From contig DAJV01000082.1 in assembly GCA_002496475.1 (NCBI GenBank), positions 1 through 26,276 on the forward strand: DNA of 26,276 nt. The letters run 5' to 3'. Positions 7,682 to 14,874 of the stretch are shown piece after piece. This DNA comes from Vulcanisaeta sp. UBA163. Its GTDB lineage: Archaea > Thermoproteota > Thermoprotei > Thermoproteales > Thermocladiaceae. Numbering within the stretch: the stretch's first letter is position 1; every line of letters starts with the position of its first letter. A program made the translations under genes and the position numbers. A model generated the notes under the pieces. The model searched no databases. It was given only the letters and a program-made list of their open reading frames with translations, and had not been told where the DNA came from.

Positions 7682-8222
7682 GTGGCGCCAGTGGGTGAAC
7701 TAGCCATGCAAATGACCCTGGTGGGCGGATTACTCACCACAATACCCACTGGTGCTGTCCAACCACTCGAACTATACGCCTAAGGCTCCTTCTGAATGGG
7801 CCTCAGGGGCGTAAACTACGTAGGATTGGTAAGTCCTTTGTCAAGTGCTGTAACGAGGTGAACTATGAGTGTAGGCAGCAGTTCTTCAGCGGGCAGGGCG
7901 TGGACCTTAGGGATGCTCACCGGAAGTACTACGAGAAGTACAAACCATTAATCGGCTCTGCCAATGCCCAGCAGTTGCTTAACATGAATAATGAGGCTTG
8001 GAAGTCCTTCTTCGAGTTATTGAGGTTGAAGAAGGAAGGGAAGCGTACGTGTGCATGAAGATGGGTAAGGCAATTAATGCCGCAATCAACATGGTAAGGA
8101 AAAACAACTACAAAATTGCCCTTAAGCACAAAATAACGAGTTACCATGTGACAAGTAATGACGTGAAACCATTAACCCCTCATCAAAGGGCTAACACCCA
8201 AGACCCCCAGCATGAAAACCCC
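7682..8222 (+). pseudogene. Internally deleted, frameshifted tnpB (IS200/IS605-type) relic
   Basis: A reading frame opens at GTG 7682 (VGELAMQMTLVGG) and stops at 7781. From about 7774 a second frame continues with RLRLLLNGPQGRKLRRIG, SFVKCCNEVNYECRQQFF and ANAQQLLNMNNEAWKSFF to the TGA at 8056-8058. This is the N-terminal helix-turn-helix region typical of crenarchaeal TnpB, followed by its helical linker. From about 8046 a third frame reads KAINAAINMVRKNNYKIAL and VTSNDVKPLTPHQR, which looks like the TnpB C-terminal tail. The RuvC-like nuclease and zinc-finger parts between them, some 250 residues, are missing. The N-terminal match is convincing and the tail match is tentative. AATAGTTTTTAT at 7648-7659 may be the old promoter. 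The relic overlaps the 3' end of the amidotransferase fusion gene on the other strand. Confidence 0.72.
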
Positions 8223-9588
8223 TTAGATTACTCGATATCTTGGTTGCGGAATCCCTATAGTCCTCCAAGTCTATTAATTCCTCCGGTTTTGAGGAAATCA
8301 TTAATGTATCAACGACAAATAATGAAATACCCAATTTATTAATTGCCATTCTAAACCGTCTCAGTGCCCTATCTTCATGGATACCATGATACGCGTTATT
8401 GAGTATTGCAACCACAGGTCTTTTACCAAGCTTATTTAATAAATTAATATTGGCCTTCAATCTAAGTAGTGCGCCCTCAATTCCATCATAATGGGCAGAG
8501 GCAATTAATACTATATCCGTATTAACCCGCCTTATGAAACCTAGGGTTGATGAAAAGTCACGCGTATTTCTTCTAGAGGAACCCGTCAATAGGCCCATTA
8601 CTCCCTCGACTAATAGCGTGTCCAGCCCGATCTCCACGGCCTTCCTCAGCGTTCTTCGCCAATCAAACCAGCCCAATACCCTGCTTCCCCACCTCATTCT
8701 TATGCTCATCCAAGGCCTAAATGGCTTACCGAGAATATAGAGTCCTGGATGTAGGTCCCTAATATCACCACCAAGTTTCGCAATACCTACGTAATGGCCA
8801 GCCCTTGATAGGCAGTATGCCAATGCACTCGTTATTAGAGTCTTTCCCTCACCAGTCATTGTTGACGTAATGGTAATGATCCTAGGAGTAATATGCACGT
8901 CATTCTTTCTTTTCCAGCCATTGGCGTTAATAAACCTGTAGTATTTCTTGAACTCCCTTTTATTGCTGATCCCAATTTCGTGAAATAAATTCCTTGCAAG
9001 CGGTGACCTCAAATCCAATAAACCATGCACCATGGTACCGAATACCCTATATTTACGTGAGATCATTAATGTGGGTATCTCGATCTTCGCATTCCTATAG
9101 TTATACCTCGATACTAAGGATACCCCCACGACCCACGTATTGCCTAGCTCCACGTTTGCCTTACCGTATGTATGAGCTTGCCAGCCATGCAACTCAGTAT
9201 TTAGGAGATCCCTTGTTATCCAGGACTCATTGGTTATCTTGACCTTTACGGGTCCCGTAACGATCAACGGCTCAAAGGTAATATCCAGAATACCAAGCCC
9301 CTCAGCGTACCCAGGTAGCCCCTTAACATTTAGGTTTACAGCCCTCGATAGTAATTGAGCGCCTGAACAAACGCCAACAACTATACCGCCATTTTCAGCG
9401 AATTCCCAAACCTCCCTTTTAATCCAGTCATACCGCGTCAATACCTGGGATTCCACTAGAGTACCTGGAGGTAGTATTAATGCGTCAAGGTCCTTGATAA
9501 TTCCTGGTTTGTCTACGTAAACATTGAACGGTAATTGTTCGTAATGCGGCATGGCGCCTCTTACATTTAGGATCCCTATTTTAGCCAT
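8191..9588 (-). CDS. Glutamine amidotransferase fused to a CbiA/CobQ-like P-loop domain, reversed domain order
   Basis: Residues 1 to about 205 form a class I glutamine amidotransferase domain with nucleophile Cys74 (GVCSGAQLL), GWQAHTYG at 135-142 and His188 (GTMVHGLLD). Residues about 235-455 form an ATP-dependent CbiA/dethiobiotin-synthetase-type domain with a P-loop at 242-250 (STMTGEGKT) and EGVMGLLTG near 328, the CbiA hallmark. Known cobyrinate/cobyrate amidases have the P-loop domain first and the amidotransferase last; here the order is reversed. The fusion should use glutamine-derived ammonia and ATP to amidate a carboxylate, but the acceptor is unknown and no cobalamin genes are near. 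It is the last gene of an operon with a HAD phosphatase (10-nt gap) and an aconitase-X-like protein. The last about 11 residues lie over the tnpB relic and may be replaced sequence. Confidence 0.85.
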   Translation of the reverse strand: MAKIGILNVRGAMPHYEQLPFNVYVDKPGIIKDLDALILPPGTLVESQVLTRYDWIKREVWEFAENGGIVVGVCSGAQLLSRAVNLNVKGLPGYAEGLGILDITFEPLIVTGPVKVKITNESWITRDLLNTELHGWQAHTYGKANVELGNTWVVGVSLVSRYNYRNAKIEIPTLMISRKYRVFGTMVHGLLDLRSPLARNLFHEIGISNKREFKKYYRFINANGWKRKNDVHITPRIITITSTMTGEGKTLITSALAYCLSRAGHYVGIAKLGGDIRDLHPGLYILGKPFRPWMSIRMRWGSRVLGWFDWRRTLRKAVEIGLDTLLVEGVMGLLTGSSRRNTRDFSSTLGFIRRVNTDIVLIASAHYDGIEGALLRLKANINLLNKLGKRPVVAILNNAYHGIHEDRALRRFRMAINKLGISLFVVDTLMISSKPEELIDLEDYRDSATKISSNLRGFHAGGLGC

Positions 9589-9598
9589 TATTGATCCC

Positions 9599-10036
9599 TC
9601 ATGAGAGTACTACGGCGTCAATGCCATTACTTACCAGGGCTGCTACGGTGCTTACATTATCATCAAAATGCACGAGTATGTCATATTTCCTCAACAGATT
9701 TCTTATCATCCATGACTTATACGTGGAATCCGACTCTATATTGTCGTTAGGTCTCATGAATAATTCGTCAAATTCACCTATGCCGAAGCCCCTTAGTTGG
9801 TCTACCGTGCACTCCCTCATGGACTCCCTTCTTCCTGTGACAATTACTATGCCGAAGCCCCTGCTCCTTAATAACCTGAGGAGTTCTATTATCCTTTGCT
9901 TTGGTTTATCCATGTATAACTTTCTACAGTCTAGGTAGCAATCCCAATCAACCTCATTACTAGGTTTAATGCACATACTTAGTCTATCCTCAGAATTCAC
10001 AAGCACGCCATCTATATCAAAGGATACATACTTCAT
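9599..10036 (-). CDS. Small HAD-superfamily phosphatase
   Basis: At 145 residues this is a minimal HAD protein without a sizeable cap. The four HAD motifs are present: I, Asp7/Asp9 (FDIDGVLV); II, Thr67 (IVTGRR); III, Lys107 region; IV, Asp125/Asp126 (HFDDN). The layout resembles the phosphatase half of T4-type polynucleotide kinase/phosphatase and related small acid phosphatases. The substrate is unknown. The gene follows the aconitase-X-like gene after 11 nt and has a good GGTGA-type ribosome binding site (AGGGTGAAT) before its ATG. The amidotransferase fusion follows 10 nt later. This tight spacing implies a joint role. Confidence 0.85.
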   Translation of the reverse strand: MKYVSFDIDGVLVNSEDRLSMCIKPSNEVDWDCYLDCRKLYMDKPKQRIIELLRLLRSRGFGIVIVTGRRESMRECTVDQLRGFGIGEFDELFMRPNDNIESDSTYKSWMIRNLLRKYDILVHFDDNVSTVAALVSNGIDAVVLS

Positions 10037-10047
10037 GGGGATTCACC

Positions 10048-11244
10048 CTAATCATTAAATACAGTGTCTAGGCATTTAATGCCGTTACAACTCACGTACT
10101 TAATACCAACCATCTTAGGTAGGTAGTACATCTGCTTCACGGATTCCGTGGCCACGGTACTAACACCAACGCTCCTAAGGAATGGCGATACAACAGGGCA
10201 CGTGCTTAACACCAAGTATACATTATGCTCCCTAAGCATATTTATTACTTCACTACTTAATTGGCTAAGCACGAAGAACGTCGTGGCTATATACACCGGT
10301 TTACTTGCCCTCCTGTTTCCCTTACTTCTTACGTAATTTATAACTGAATTTACTTCCTCAAAATCGTAGTGAGGGCACCCAAGAAACACAGCATCAAAAT
10401 CATGATTACTCCCCTCCATGTTGTCCTTTCTTAATTCCTTAATACTTACATTTATTACCTCGGGCTTGTCCATCATGGACATGTACTTATCGCTATTCGG
10501 TGTTATTCCATGAAGTACCATGAAGGCGTGGGGTGAGTATGTAGCGTAACTGGCAAGTAGTTGCTTGATCACGGCATTACCGCTAAACCTGGCTATTAGG
10601 TATGGTCTTCCATCCCCAACTAACTCAGCAACTTTCTTGCCAATCAGCCCCGCGATCAATGGGTCACTGATCAATGGGTCACCCTCCAGCCTAACCATGT
10701 GCGTTGGTATTCGACCACTTAGGGTGTAAAGCCCATACCTAGGAACTCTATTAACTAATGAGGATAGGACTACGAAGGGGCCCGGCAGTTTCTCTGTCCA
10801 AGCGTCATGCACAGCATTTATGTAGGCCACTGCGTTAGACTCAGACCATGCATGGTACGTCCTCGGCCTAATGCGTAAATTCTCATATGGAGTACATGTG
10901 AGCCATAGGCTGGCGCCTAATTTCCTTAGCGCATTAATTATCTTCCATTGCTTAACTATGAACTCCTCACCAATTCCCCAATTGTTAAGTATATCCATGC
11001 CCACGGGATTCACTGTTGTGAATGTACGAAACCTAGCCCCTGATTTCGCTAAATCCTCTAGGTACTCAAGCCCTGGATCACCTATTGTTAGATAGGACAC
11101 GCCGGCCACGTGCGCAGTCTCTATCTCAAGGAGCCTATCAGCCCTCAGTACATCGCCAACCCTAACAATGACTTGCATTGCCCTTGCCGCGGCGTCTCCA
11201 TAATCACCACGAAGTACAGCTTCTTCATACTTGCTAAGGTACAT
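10048..11244 (-). CDS. Aconitase X (DUF521) large-subunit-like protein; possible phosphomevalonate dehydratase relative
   Basis: The 398-residue protein matches the AcnX large-subunit fold: AHVAGVSYLTIGDPG near 44-58, TTVNPVGMDI near 76-85, LTCTPY with Cys117, SESNAVAYINAV near 134-145, FLGCPH with Cys290, and STCPV with Cys349. The three Cys are the expected ligands of a [4Fe-4S] cluster. Archaeal AcnX proteins include phosphomevalonate dehydratase of the modified mevalonate route to isoprenoids, which also needs a small DUF126-type subunit. No small subunit is encoded in this window, and the segment after the SNAV motif (DAWTEKLPGP) departs from the ARTNREGGP-like sequence I expect in the dehydratase, so a paralogue with another substrate is possible. 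It opens an operon with a HAD phosphatase and the amidotransferase fusion. A TATA-like AGATTTATT near 11270-11279 precedes the ATG by about 30 nt. Confidence 0.85.
   Translation of the reverse strand: MYLSKYEEAVLRGDYGDAAARAMQVIVRVGDVLRADRLLEIETAHVAGVSYLTIGDPGLEYLEDLAKSGARFRTFTTVNPVGMDILNNWGIGEEFIVKQWKIINALRKLGASLWLTCTPYENLRIRPRTYHAWSESNAVAYINAVHDAWTEKLPGPFVVLSSLVNRVPRYGLYTLSGRIPTHMVRLEGDPLISDPLIAGLIGKKVAELVGDGRPYLIARFSGNAVIKQLLASYATYSPHAFMVLHGITPNSDKYMSMMDKPEVINVSIKELRKDNMEGSNHDFDAVFLGCPHYDFEEVNSVINYVRSKGNRRASKPVYIATTFFVLSQLSSEVINMLREHNVYLVLSTCPVVSPFLRSVGVSTVATESVKQMYYLPKMVGIKYVSCNGIKCLDTVFND
10654..10683. repeat. 15-bp tandem duplication inside the aconitase-X-like gene
   Basis: GATCAATGGGTCACT at 10654-10668 is followed at once by GATCAATGGGTCACC. 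On the coding strand this duplicates five codons and yields DPLISDPLIAG. The two copies differ in one base, so the duplication looks recent or is being kept in register. Confidence 0.8.
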
Positions 11245-11311
11245 TCAGTGAATTTAAATCGGGTAGGGAAAATAAATCTTATTAAGATTATTAATTTATG
11301 CGAATTCGAAA

Positions 11312-12082
11312 ATGCCCAATAACGATAAAATTAACCTACTTAAGGATGTAACAGCATTGTTCACCGATTACGATGGTACGATAGCGCCAATAGACATGGC
11401 CAGGCACTTGAGTAAGCCCCCTGAGTCAATTTATGGGGAATTAAAGGAAATAAGTAGGCATATTCCAGTAGCCGTAATAAGTACCAAGGATTGCGATTTC
11501 TTGGTTTCAAGGACTGACTTCGCCAGTGCCTGGTCATGCACAAACGGTCTTGAGATAAGGGCTGGCAATACGCGTTATATTCACGAGGAGCTACCTAAAT
11601 GGCAGGATAGACTTGAGTCGTTGATAGACCTCATAAAAAGCAGTGAACTTAGGGAGGCGTACCTGGAGGTAAAACGTGTCGGTGGTTTTGTTGGTGGATT
11701 AGGGATTGATTGGAGAAACAAAGGCTCAGTAAGCGCCAGCGCTCTAAATGACATTATTAATATGGCAAGCAGATTGGGATTCAGGGTTATTAGGTACAGG
11801 AGGCACCCATTCATAGACATATACCCCGGTATTCCCGTTGATAAGGGCTACGCAGTGACGAAACTTAGGGAGCTCATGGGAATAAAGGGGCCGATAATGT
11901 ACATGGGTGACTCAGAGAATGATATACCGGCAATGAAGGTCGTTGAATACCCCATTGGTATAAGGCATAGGTATAATGAGGATCTTAATCTACCAGTGCT
12001 GCTGTGGATTAATGAGGATGAATTACCAATCTTCCTGAACGACTTATTAAATTTAATTAAACACTTATCGACAACTAAATAA
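11312..12082 (+). CDS. HAD-superfamily phosphatase, trehalose-6-phosphate phosphatase-like
   Basis: This 256-residue protein is a type IIB-like HAD phosphatase. Motif I is TDYDGTIAP with Asp19/Asp21, motif II is near VISTKD (residues 55-60), motif III Lys178 lies in PVDKGYAV, and motif IV is GDSENDIPAMK with Asp200/Asp204. The cap domain between residues about 85 and 170 and the DYDGTIAPI start are most like trehalose-phosphate or related sugar-phosphate phosphatases (OtsB, MPGP). No trehalose-6-phosphate synthase is nearby, so the sugar is not fixed. It is divergent from the aconitase-X operon with 67 nt between the starts; A/T-rich elements at 11271-11286 and 11289-11297 can serve as TATA boxes. 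Confidence 0.85.
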   Translation: MPNNDKINLLKDVTALFTDYDGTIAPIDMARHLSKPPESIYGELKEISRHIPVAVISTKDCDFLVSRTDFASAWSCTNGLEIRAGNTRYIHEELPKWQDRLESLIDLIKSSELREAYLEVKRVGGFVGGLGIDWRNKGSVSASALNDIINMASRLGFRVIRYRRHPFIDIYPGIPVDKGYAVTKLRELMGIKGPIMYMGDSENDIPAMKVVEYPIGIRHRYNEDLNLPVLLWINEDELPIFLNDLLNLIKHLSTTK

Positions 12083-12338
12083 CTTCACATCACTCGTGTG
12101 CTGTATTCTCGGTATTTTAGCAATTAACCAATCCAACCTGGCGTTTTTCAGGATTAATTATTGTTCTTAATTCAAGGTTTGTGTTTGATATCTATGGCAT
12201 AAATGTCCAGTTAATGATTATGGTGAGACGAAGACTGGGACTGACCCTAGGCTCATTACCGGATTTGACGAGATGGGTAGAGTAATGACTTCTTTCCCAG
12301 TGGAATCATTGAGGTTATTTACCGCCTAAGGATTAAGT
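12083..12338. other. Intergenic stretch with a repeat copy and a possible coding relic
   Basis: Besides the 16-nt repeat at 12101-12116, this region holds a plus-strand open frame from 12189 to 12329 (46 codons between stops) without a convincing start. Part of it reads TDPRLITGFDEMGRV and SFPVESLRLF, which looks protein-like. I do not recognise it. It may be the remains of a gene or chance. No tRNA, box C/D RNA or riboswitch is evident. Confidence 0.4.
12101..12116 (+). repeat. Second copy of the 16-nt intergenic repeat
   Basis: CTGTATTCTCGGTATT is identical to 3582-3597 and is followed by TTAGCAATT (CCGCAATT in the first copy). It begins 19 nt after the stop of the HAD phosphatase gene. 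The shared place after a stop codon argues for a 3'-end function such as a terminator or an mRNA-processing signal. Confidence 0.5.
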
Positions 12339-12479
12339 TTAAAGTCCTAGGTTAGCTAATCTCCGGAGCCTAATTAATCTCCTTAACCGTTGTATTTTAA
12401 TCTCATAATTACCACTTAACTTTAGGTTAATTTTAAGGGAATTTATGACCCTAGACTCAATGACCTCCTCTACGTTCAT
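12339..12479 (-). CDS. Small basic 46-residue protein, unknown function
   Basis: A minus-strand frame runs from ATG 12479 to TAA 12339. It starts MNVEEVIESRVINSLK and ends in an Arg/Leu-rich helix (RLRRLIRLRRLANLGL). The first half is mildly acidic and amphipathic; the second half is strongly basic and likely helical, which suggests nucleic-acid or ribosome binding, an inference from charge only. A TATA-like TAATTTAATTA at 12499-12509 is centred 25 nt before the ATG, and AAGGTGT immediately precedes the start, so transcription and initiation signals are both credible. It lies 54 nt past the tiaS stop on the same strand. I know no family for it. It could be a remnant, but the promoter spacing and clean frame favour a real gene. 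Confidence 0.6.
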   Translation of the reverse strand: MNVEEVIESRVINSLKINLKLSGNYEIKIQRLRRLIRLRRLANLGL

Positions 12480-12498
12480 ACACCTTTCTTGATTGTCG

Positions 12499-12509
12499 TA
12501 ATTAAATTA
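12499..12509 (-). promoter_or_regulatory. TATA-like element of the small basic protein gene
   Basis: On the minus strand the element reads TAATTTAATTA, preceded by TTTTTAAC, and its centre is 25 nt before the ATG at 12479. Spacing is right for a leaderless archaeal transcript. Confidence 0.5.
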
Positions 12510-12533
12510 GTTAAAAACCTTTCTCTATAGCGA

Positions 12534-13802
12534 TCAATAAACCCATAGAGATGGCTTAGGCATATAGAGTGCAAGCCCCTCAAGGCCAATGCGTTCCCGG
12601 GGCTTCATTAAGTGCCTATACTCGCTCATCCTTGGATTAATCAATAGCCACTTATTCCTAGGTATAATGACCCTGGGTAATTTGTCCTCAAAGCCACATC
12701 GTTTACACCTCAATAGGCCAACCCTGCCTACGGACTCCATGGAGCCACCACATAGTGGGCATTTTGGGTTTTTAACCTCTACATGTCTGTCATGAAGTAT
12801 CCTCATGCCTTCAATGTAAAGATTAAACCCATCATTGGGTTTAACCCCGCCCCAAACATGGACCAAGCATCCAATGCAGTTCGACAAGTCCTTGGACATT
12901 CCCAAGTGCCTATATGCAATTACCTCCTGATTATTACTAAGTACTAGGTGTGCATGACCCCTTTTGTCGAAGGATTCGTTGATTACCGTGCCAATGAAGT
13001 TCACGTTCATGTAAGGAATACCCCTGTTTATGCGGGACCTATGCTCATCAGTGCCCTGGTTAGTCATGTATATTATCCATCCAATGGCGCCATATTTACC
13101 AGCGAGGTAATTACCCATGGCAAGCACGTGATAAGGCGAATCACCCCTAATGCCAAAGAGCACCGGGTCAGGGCCATGAGGCTCTATGAGTATTTGTCCT
13201 TCATCTAAGTTTAGGAATGTAAAGGGTTTTGTTGCATCATTCCAAAGCCTAATGTCCTTCACGTCAATCGGCGGTCTCTCACTACCTTCAGGCCTGTAGG
13301 CTATGAACTCGTACGTAGCGTCCCTTGGCACAAAACCCAGCGATGCTAATGCTCCAATGACCCCCCTACCGCCTCTCAATTTTGCTCCCACTTTATTAGC
13401 CACTCTGTGTGCAAGGTCTATGGTGACTACGTCCCTAATGCTCTTGCCGTAGAACCAGACCAATTTCCTATTGATCTCAGTGACGTGATCAACCACCATA
13501 TAGGCAATACCAGGGCTTGTTTTGCCCTCCTTCCTTGTTAATTGATCGATCAGTGATTCTGTGAGTTCAACATGATCCCTGGCCTCATCCTCTGAACTAA
13601 CCCTAATGATCACTGAGAGTGATGCATTGCCCCTTGTCTTGAATGGTACGTAAGGATTTAACCTAGTGAGGCGAGGTAACCCAACTATATCATCAATGTG
13701 GTTTTCCTTGGCTAGGTACTTTATGAATGCGTACATTACGTACGTTGTGCATCCACCACCATCCCAATCAGTATCATCTATACCAAGCAGTAGGTAAGGC
13801 AT
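12534..13802 (-). CDS. tiaS: tRNA(Ile2) 2-agmatinylcytidine synthetase TiaS
   Basis: TiaS attaches agmatine to C34 of the tRNA(Ile) with a CAU anticodon, using ATP, so that it reads AUA codons instead of AUG. The 422-residue protein has the expected order: an N-terminal domain with GIDDTD at 7-12 and the GGCTT stretch after it, a kinase-like middle domain around RGGRGVIGALA, an OB-fold region near 280-335, and a C-terminal zinc ribbon with Cys348, Cys351, Cys366 and Cys369. Length and motifs are normal for archaeal TiaS. It is divergent from the PCNA gene. A minus-strand AAAAATATTAC near 13831-13841 is a fitting TATA element, about 34 nt before the ATG. Confidence 0.95.
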   Translation of the reverse strand: MPYLLLGIDDTDWDGGGCTTYVMYAFIKYLAKENHIDDIVGLPRLTRLNPYVPFKTRGNASLSVIIRVSSEDEARDHVELTESLIDQLTRKEGKTSPGIAYMVVDHVTEINRKLVWFYGKSIRDVVTIDLAHRVANKVGAKLRGGRGVIGALASLGFVPRDATYEFIAYRPEGSERPPIDVKDIRLWNDATKPFTFLNLDEGQILIEPHGPDPVLFGIRGDSPYHVLAMGNYLAGKYGAIGWIIYMTNQGTDEHRSRINRGIPYMNVNFIGTVINESFDKRGHAHLVLSNNQEVIAYRHLGMSKDLSNCIGCLVHVWGGVKPNDGFNLYIEGMRILHDRHVEVKNPKCPLCGGSMESVGRVGLLRCKRCGFEDKLPRVIIPRNKWLLINPRMSEYRHLMKPRERIGLEGLALYMPKPSLWVY

Positions 13803-13886
13803 AGCGTACAGGCAATGATTTACTAGGTGGGTAATATTTTTACTTCGCGGTTAGTAGGATTATCCTGGTATTAGGCAATAAAAACC

Positions 13887-13896
13887 TTTTAAATTA
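13887..13896 (+). promoter_or_regulatory. TATA-like element of the PCNA gene
   Basis: TTTTAAATTA preceded by the purine-rich AAAACC (a BRE-like context) is centred about 29 nt before ATG 13921. It places the transcription start next to that ATG and argues against the TTG six bases upstream as the real start. Confidence 0.55.
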
Positions 13897-13920
13897 AAAA
13901 CACAGCTACTTTATTTGATT

Positions 13921-14829
13921 ATGGTTGAGAACGAAGAACCCGAGAGAGAGGAGCCGGAGGAAAACGAGGAGGAGGTCGAGGGAGTAGAAACAGAGGAAAT
14001 GGGTGAGGAAACTGGCGAGACGGAGGAGGGTGGTGCAGGTGGTGTTGTTGAAACAGCGGGGTATTACAGGATAATGTTCCCAAAGGGTAGGGAATTCAGG
14101 TATGTATTTACTGCCCTGGCTAATTTGCTCCAGGAGTCTAACCTAGTTATTGATCCTGAGGGCATTAAGATGAGGTCCATAGACCCGAGTAAGATCTCCC
14201 TAGTAATGCTCAACATACCTGGTTCGGGGCTTGAGGAGTATAACGTAACCAAGGAACTAAAGGTGGGGATTAGCTTCGACATAGTTAGGAAGATCCTAAA
14301 GAGGGTTCAGGCTAGGGAGAAGGTTGAACTAGGCGTTGATACCACCAAGAACAAGTTCTTCATAACAATATACACTAAGAAGGGTAGGGAGGGCGGCTTT
14401 TACAGGAGGTTTGGGCTTCCAATAATTAACATAGCCGAGGAGGAGGTTCCTGAGCCTAAGCTTGAATATCCCGTTAGGATTAGAATGGACATGGACGCAT
14501 TCCTAGATGTGGTGAGTTCGGCAAGTGAGTTCTCCGACTCAGTGAGACTCATCGCCAAGGAGGATTCGTTCTCAATAATTGCCGAGGGTGAGGGTGGGAA
14601 AGAGATTGAAACAACATACACAAGCAGTGATGAGGTGTTTTACGAATTCACAGTACAAGGCCCCCACGACGCAACGTATTCTGTGGAATTACTACTTGAC
14701 TTCATTAGGCCCATGAGACAAATAAGTGATGCCGTCACCATAGAATTTGATAACAATAAGCCCCTAAGGTTAACCATGGATTTTGCAATAGGGTCGATAC
14801 AATTCTACCTAGCACCAAGGGTGGCATAA
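13921..14829 (+). CDS. pcn: DNA sliding clamp PCNA with a long acidic N-terminal extension
   Basis: Residues from about 46 onward form a complete PCNA: YYRIMFPKGREFRYVFTAL opens the first clamp domain, then GIKMRSIDPS, the inter-domain region around GFYRRFGLPII, and the C-terminal strand GSIQFYLAPRV. It forms a ring around DNA and tethers polymerase, FEN1 and ligase. Most archaeal PCNAs have 245-250 residues. This one has 302 because of about 45 extra N-terminal residues that are mostly Glu with Gly and Thr (for example EEPEREEPEENEEEVEGVE). I chose ATG 13921 over TTG 13915 because of the TATA spacing. Crenarchaea often have several PCNA paralogues that form heterotrimers; only one is in view. 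Confidence 0.95.
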   Translation: MVENEEPEREEPEENEEEVEGVETEEMGEETGETEEGGAGGVVETAGYYRIMFPKGREFRYVFTALANLLQESNLVIDPEGIKMRSIDPSKISLVMLNIPGSGLEEYNVTKELKVGISFDIVRKILKRVQAREKVELGVDTTKNKFFITIYTKKGREGGFYRRFGLPIINIAEEEVPEPKLEYPVRIRMDMDAFLDVVSSASEFSDSVRLIAKEDSFSIIAEGEGGKEIETTYTSSDEVFYEFTVQGPHDATYSVELLLDFIRPMRQISDAVTIEFDNNKPLRLTMDFAIGSIQFYLAPRVA

Positions 14830-14874
14830 TTTCAAAAACAGACCAAAATAAGCTCAGTTTCCTCAGAGATGGCA

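Noticed and set aside
8171..8190. Box C-like TTGATGAG on the minus strand
   Set aside because: No box D follows, and the stretch lies within the tnpB relic.
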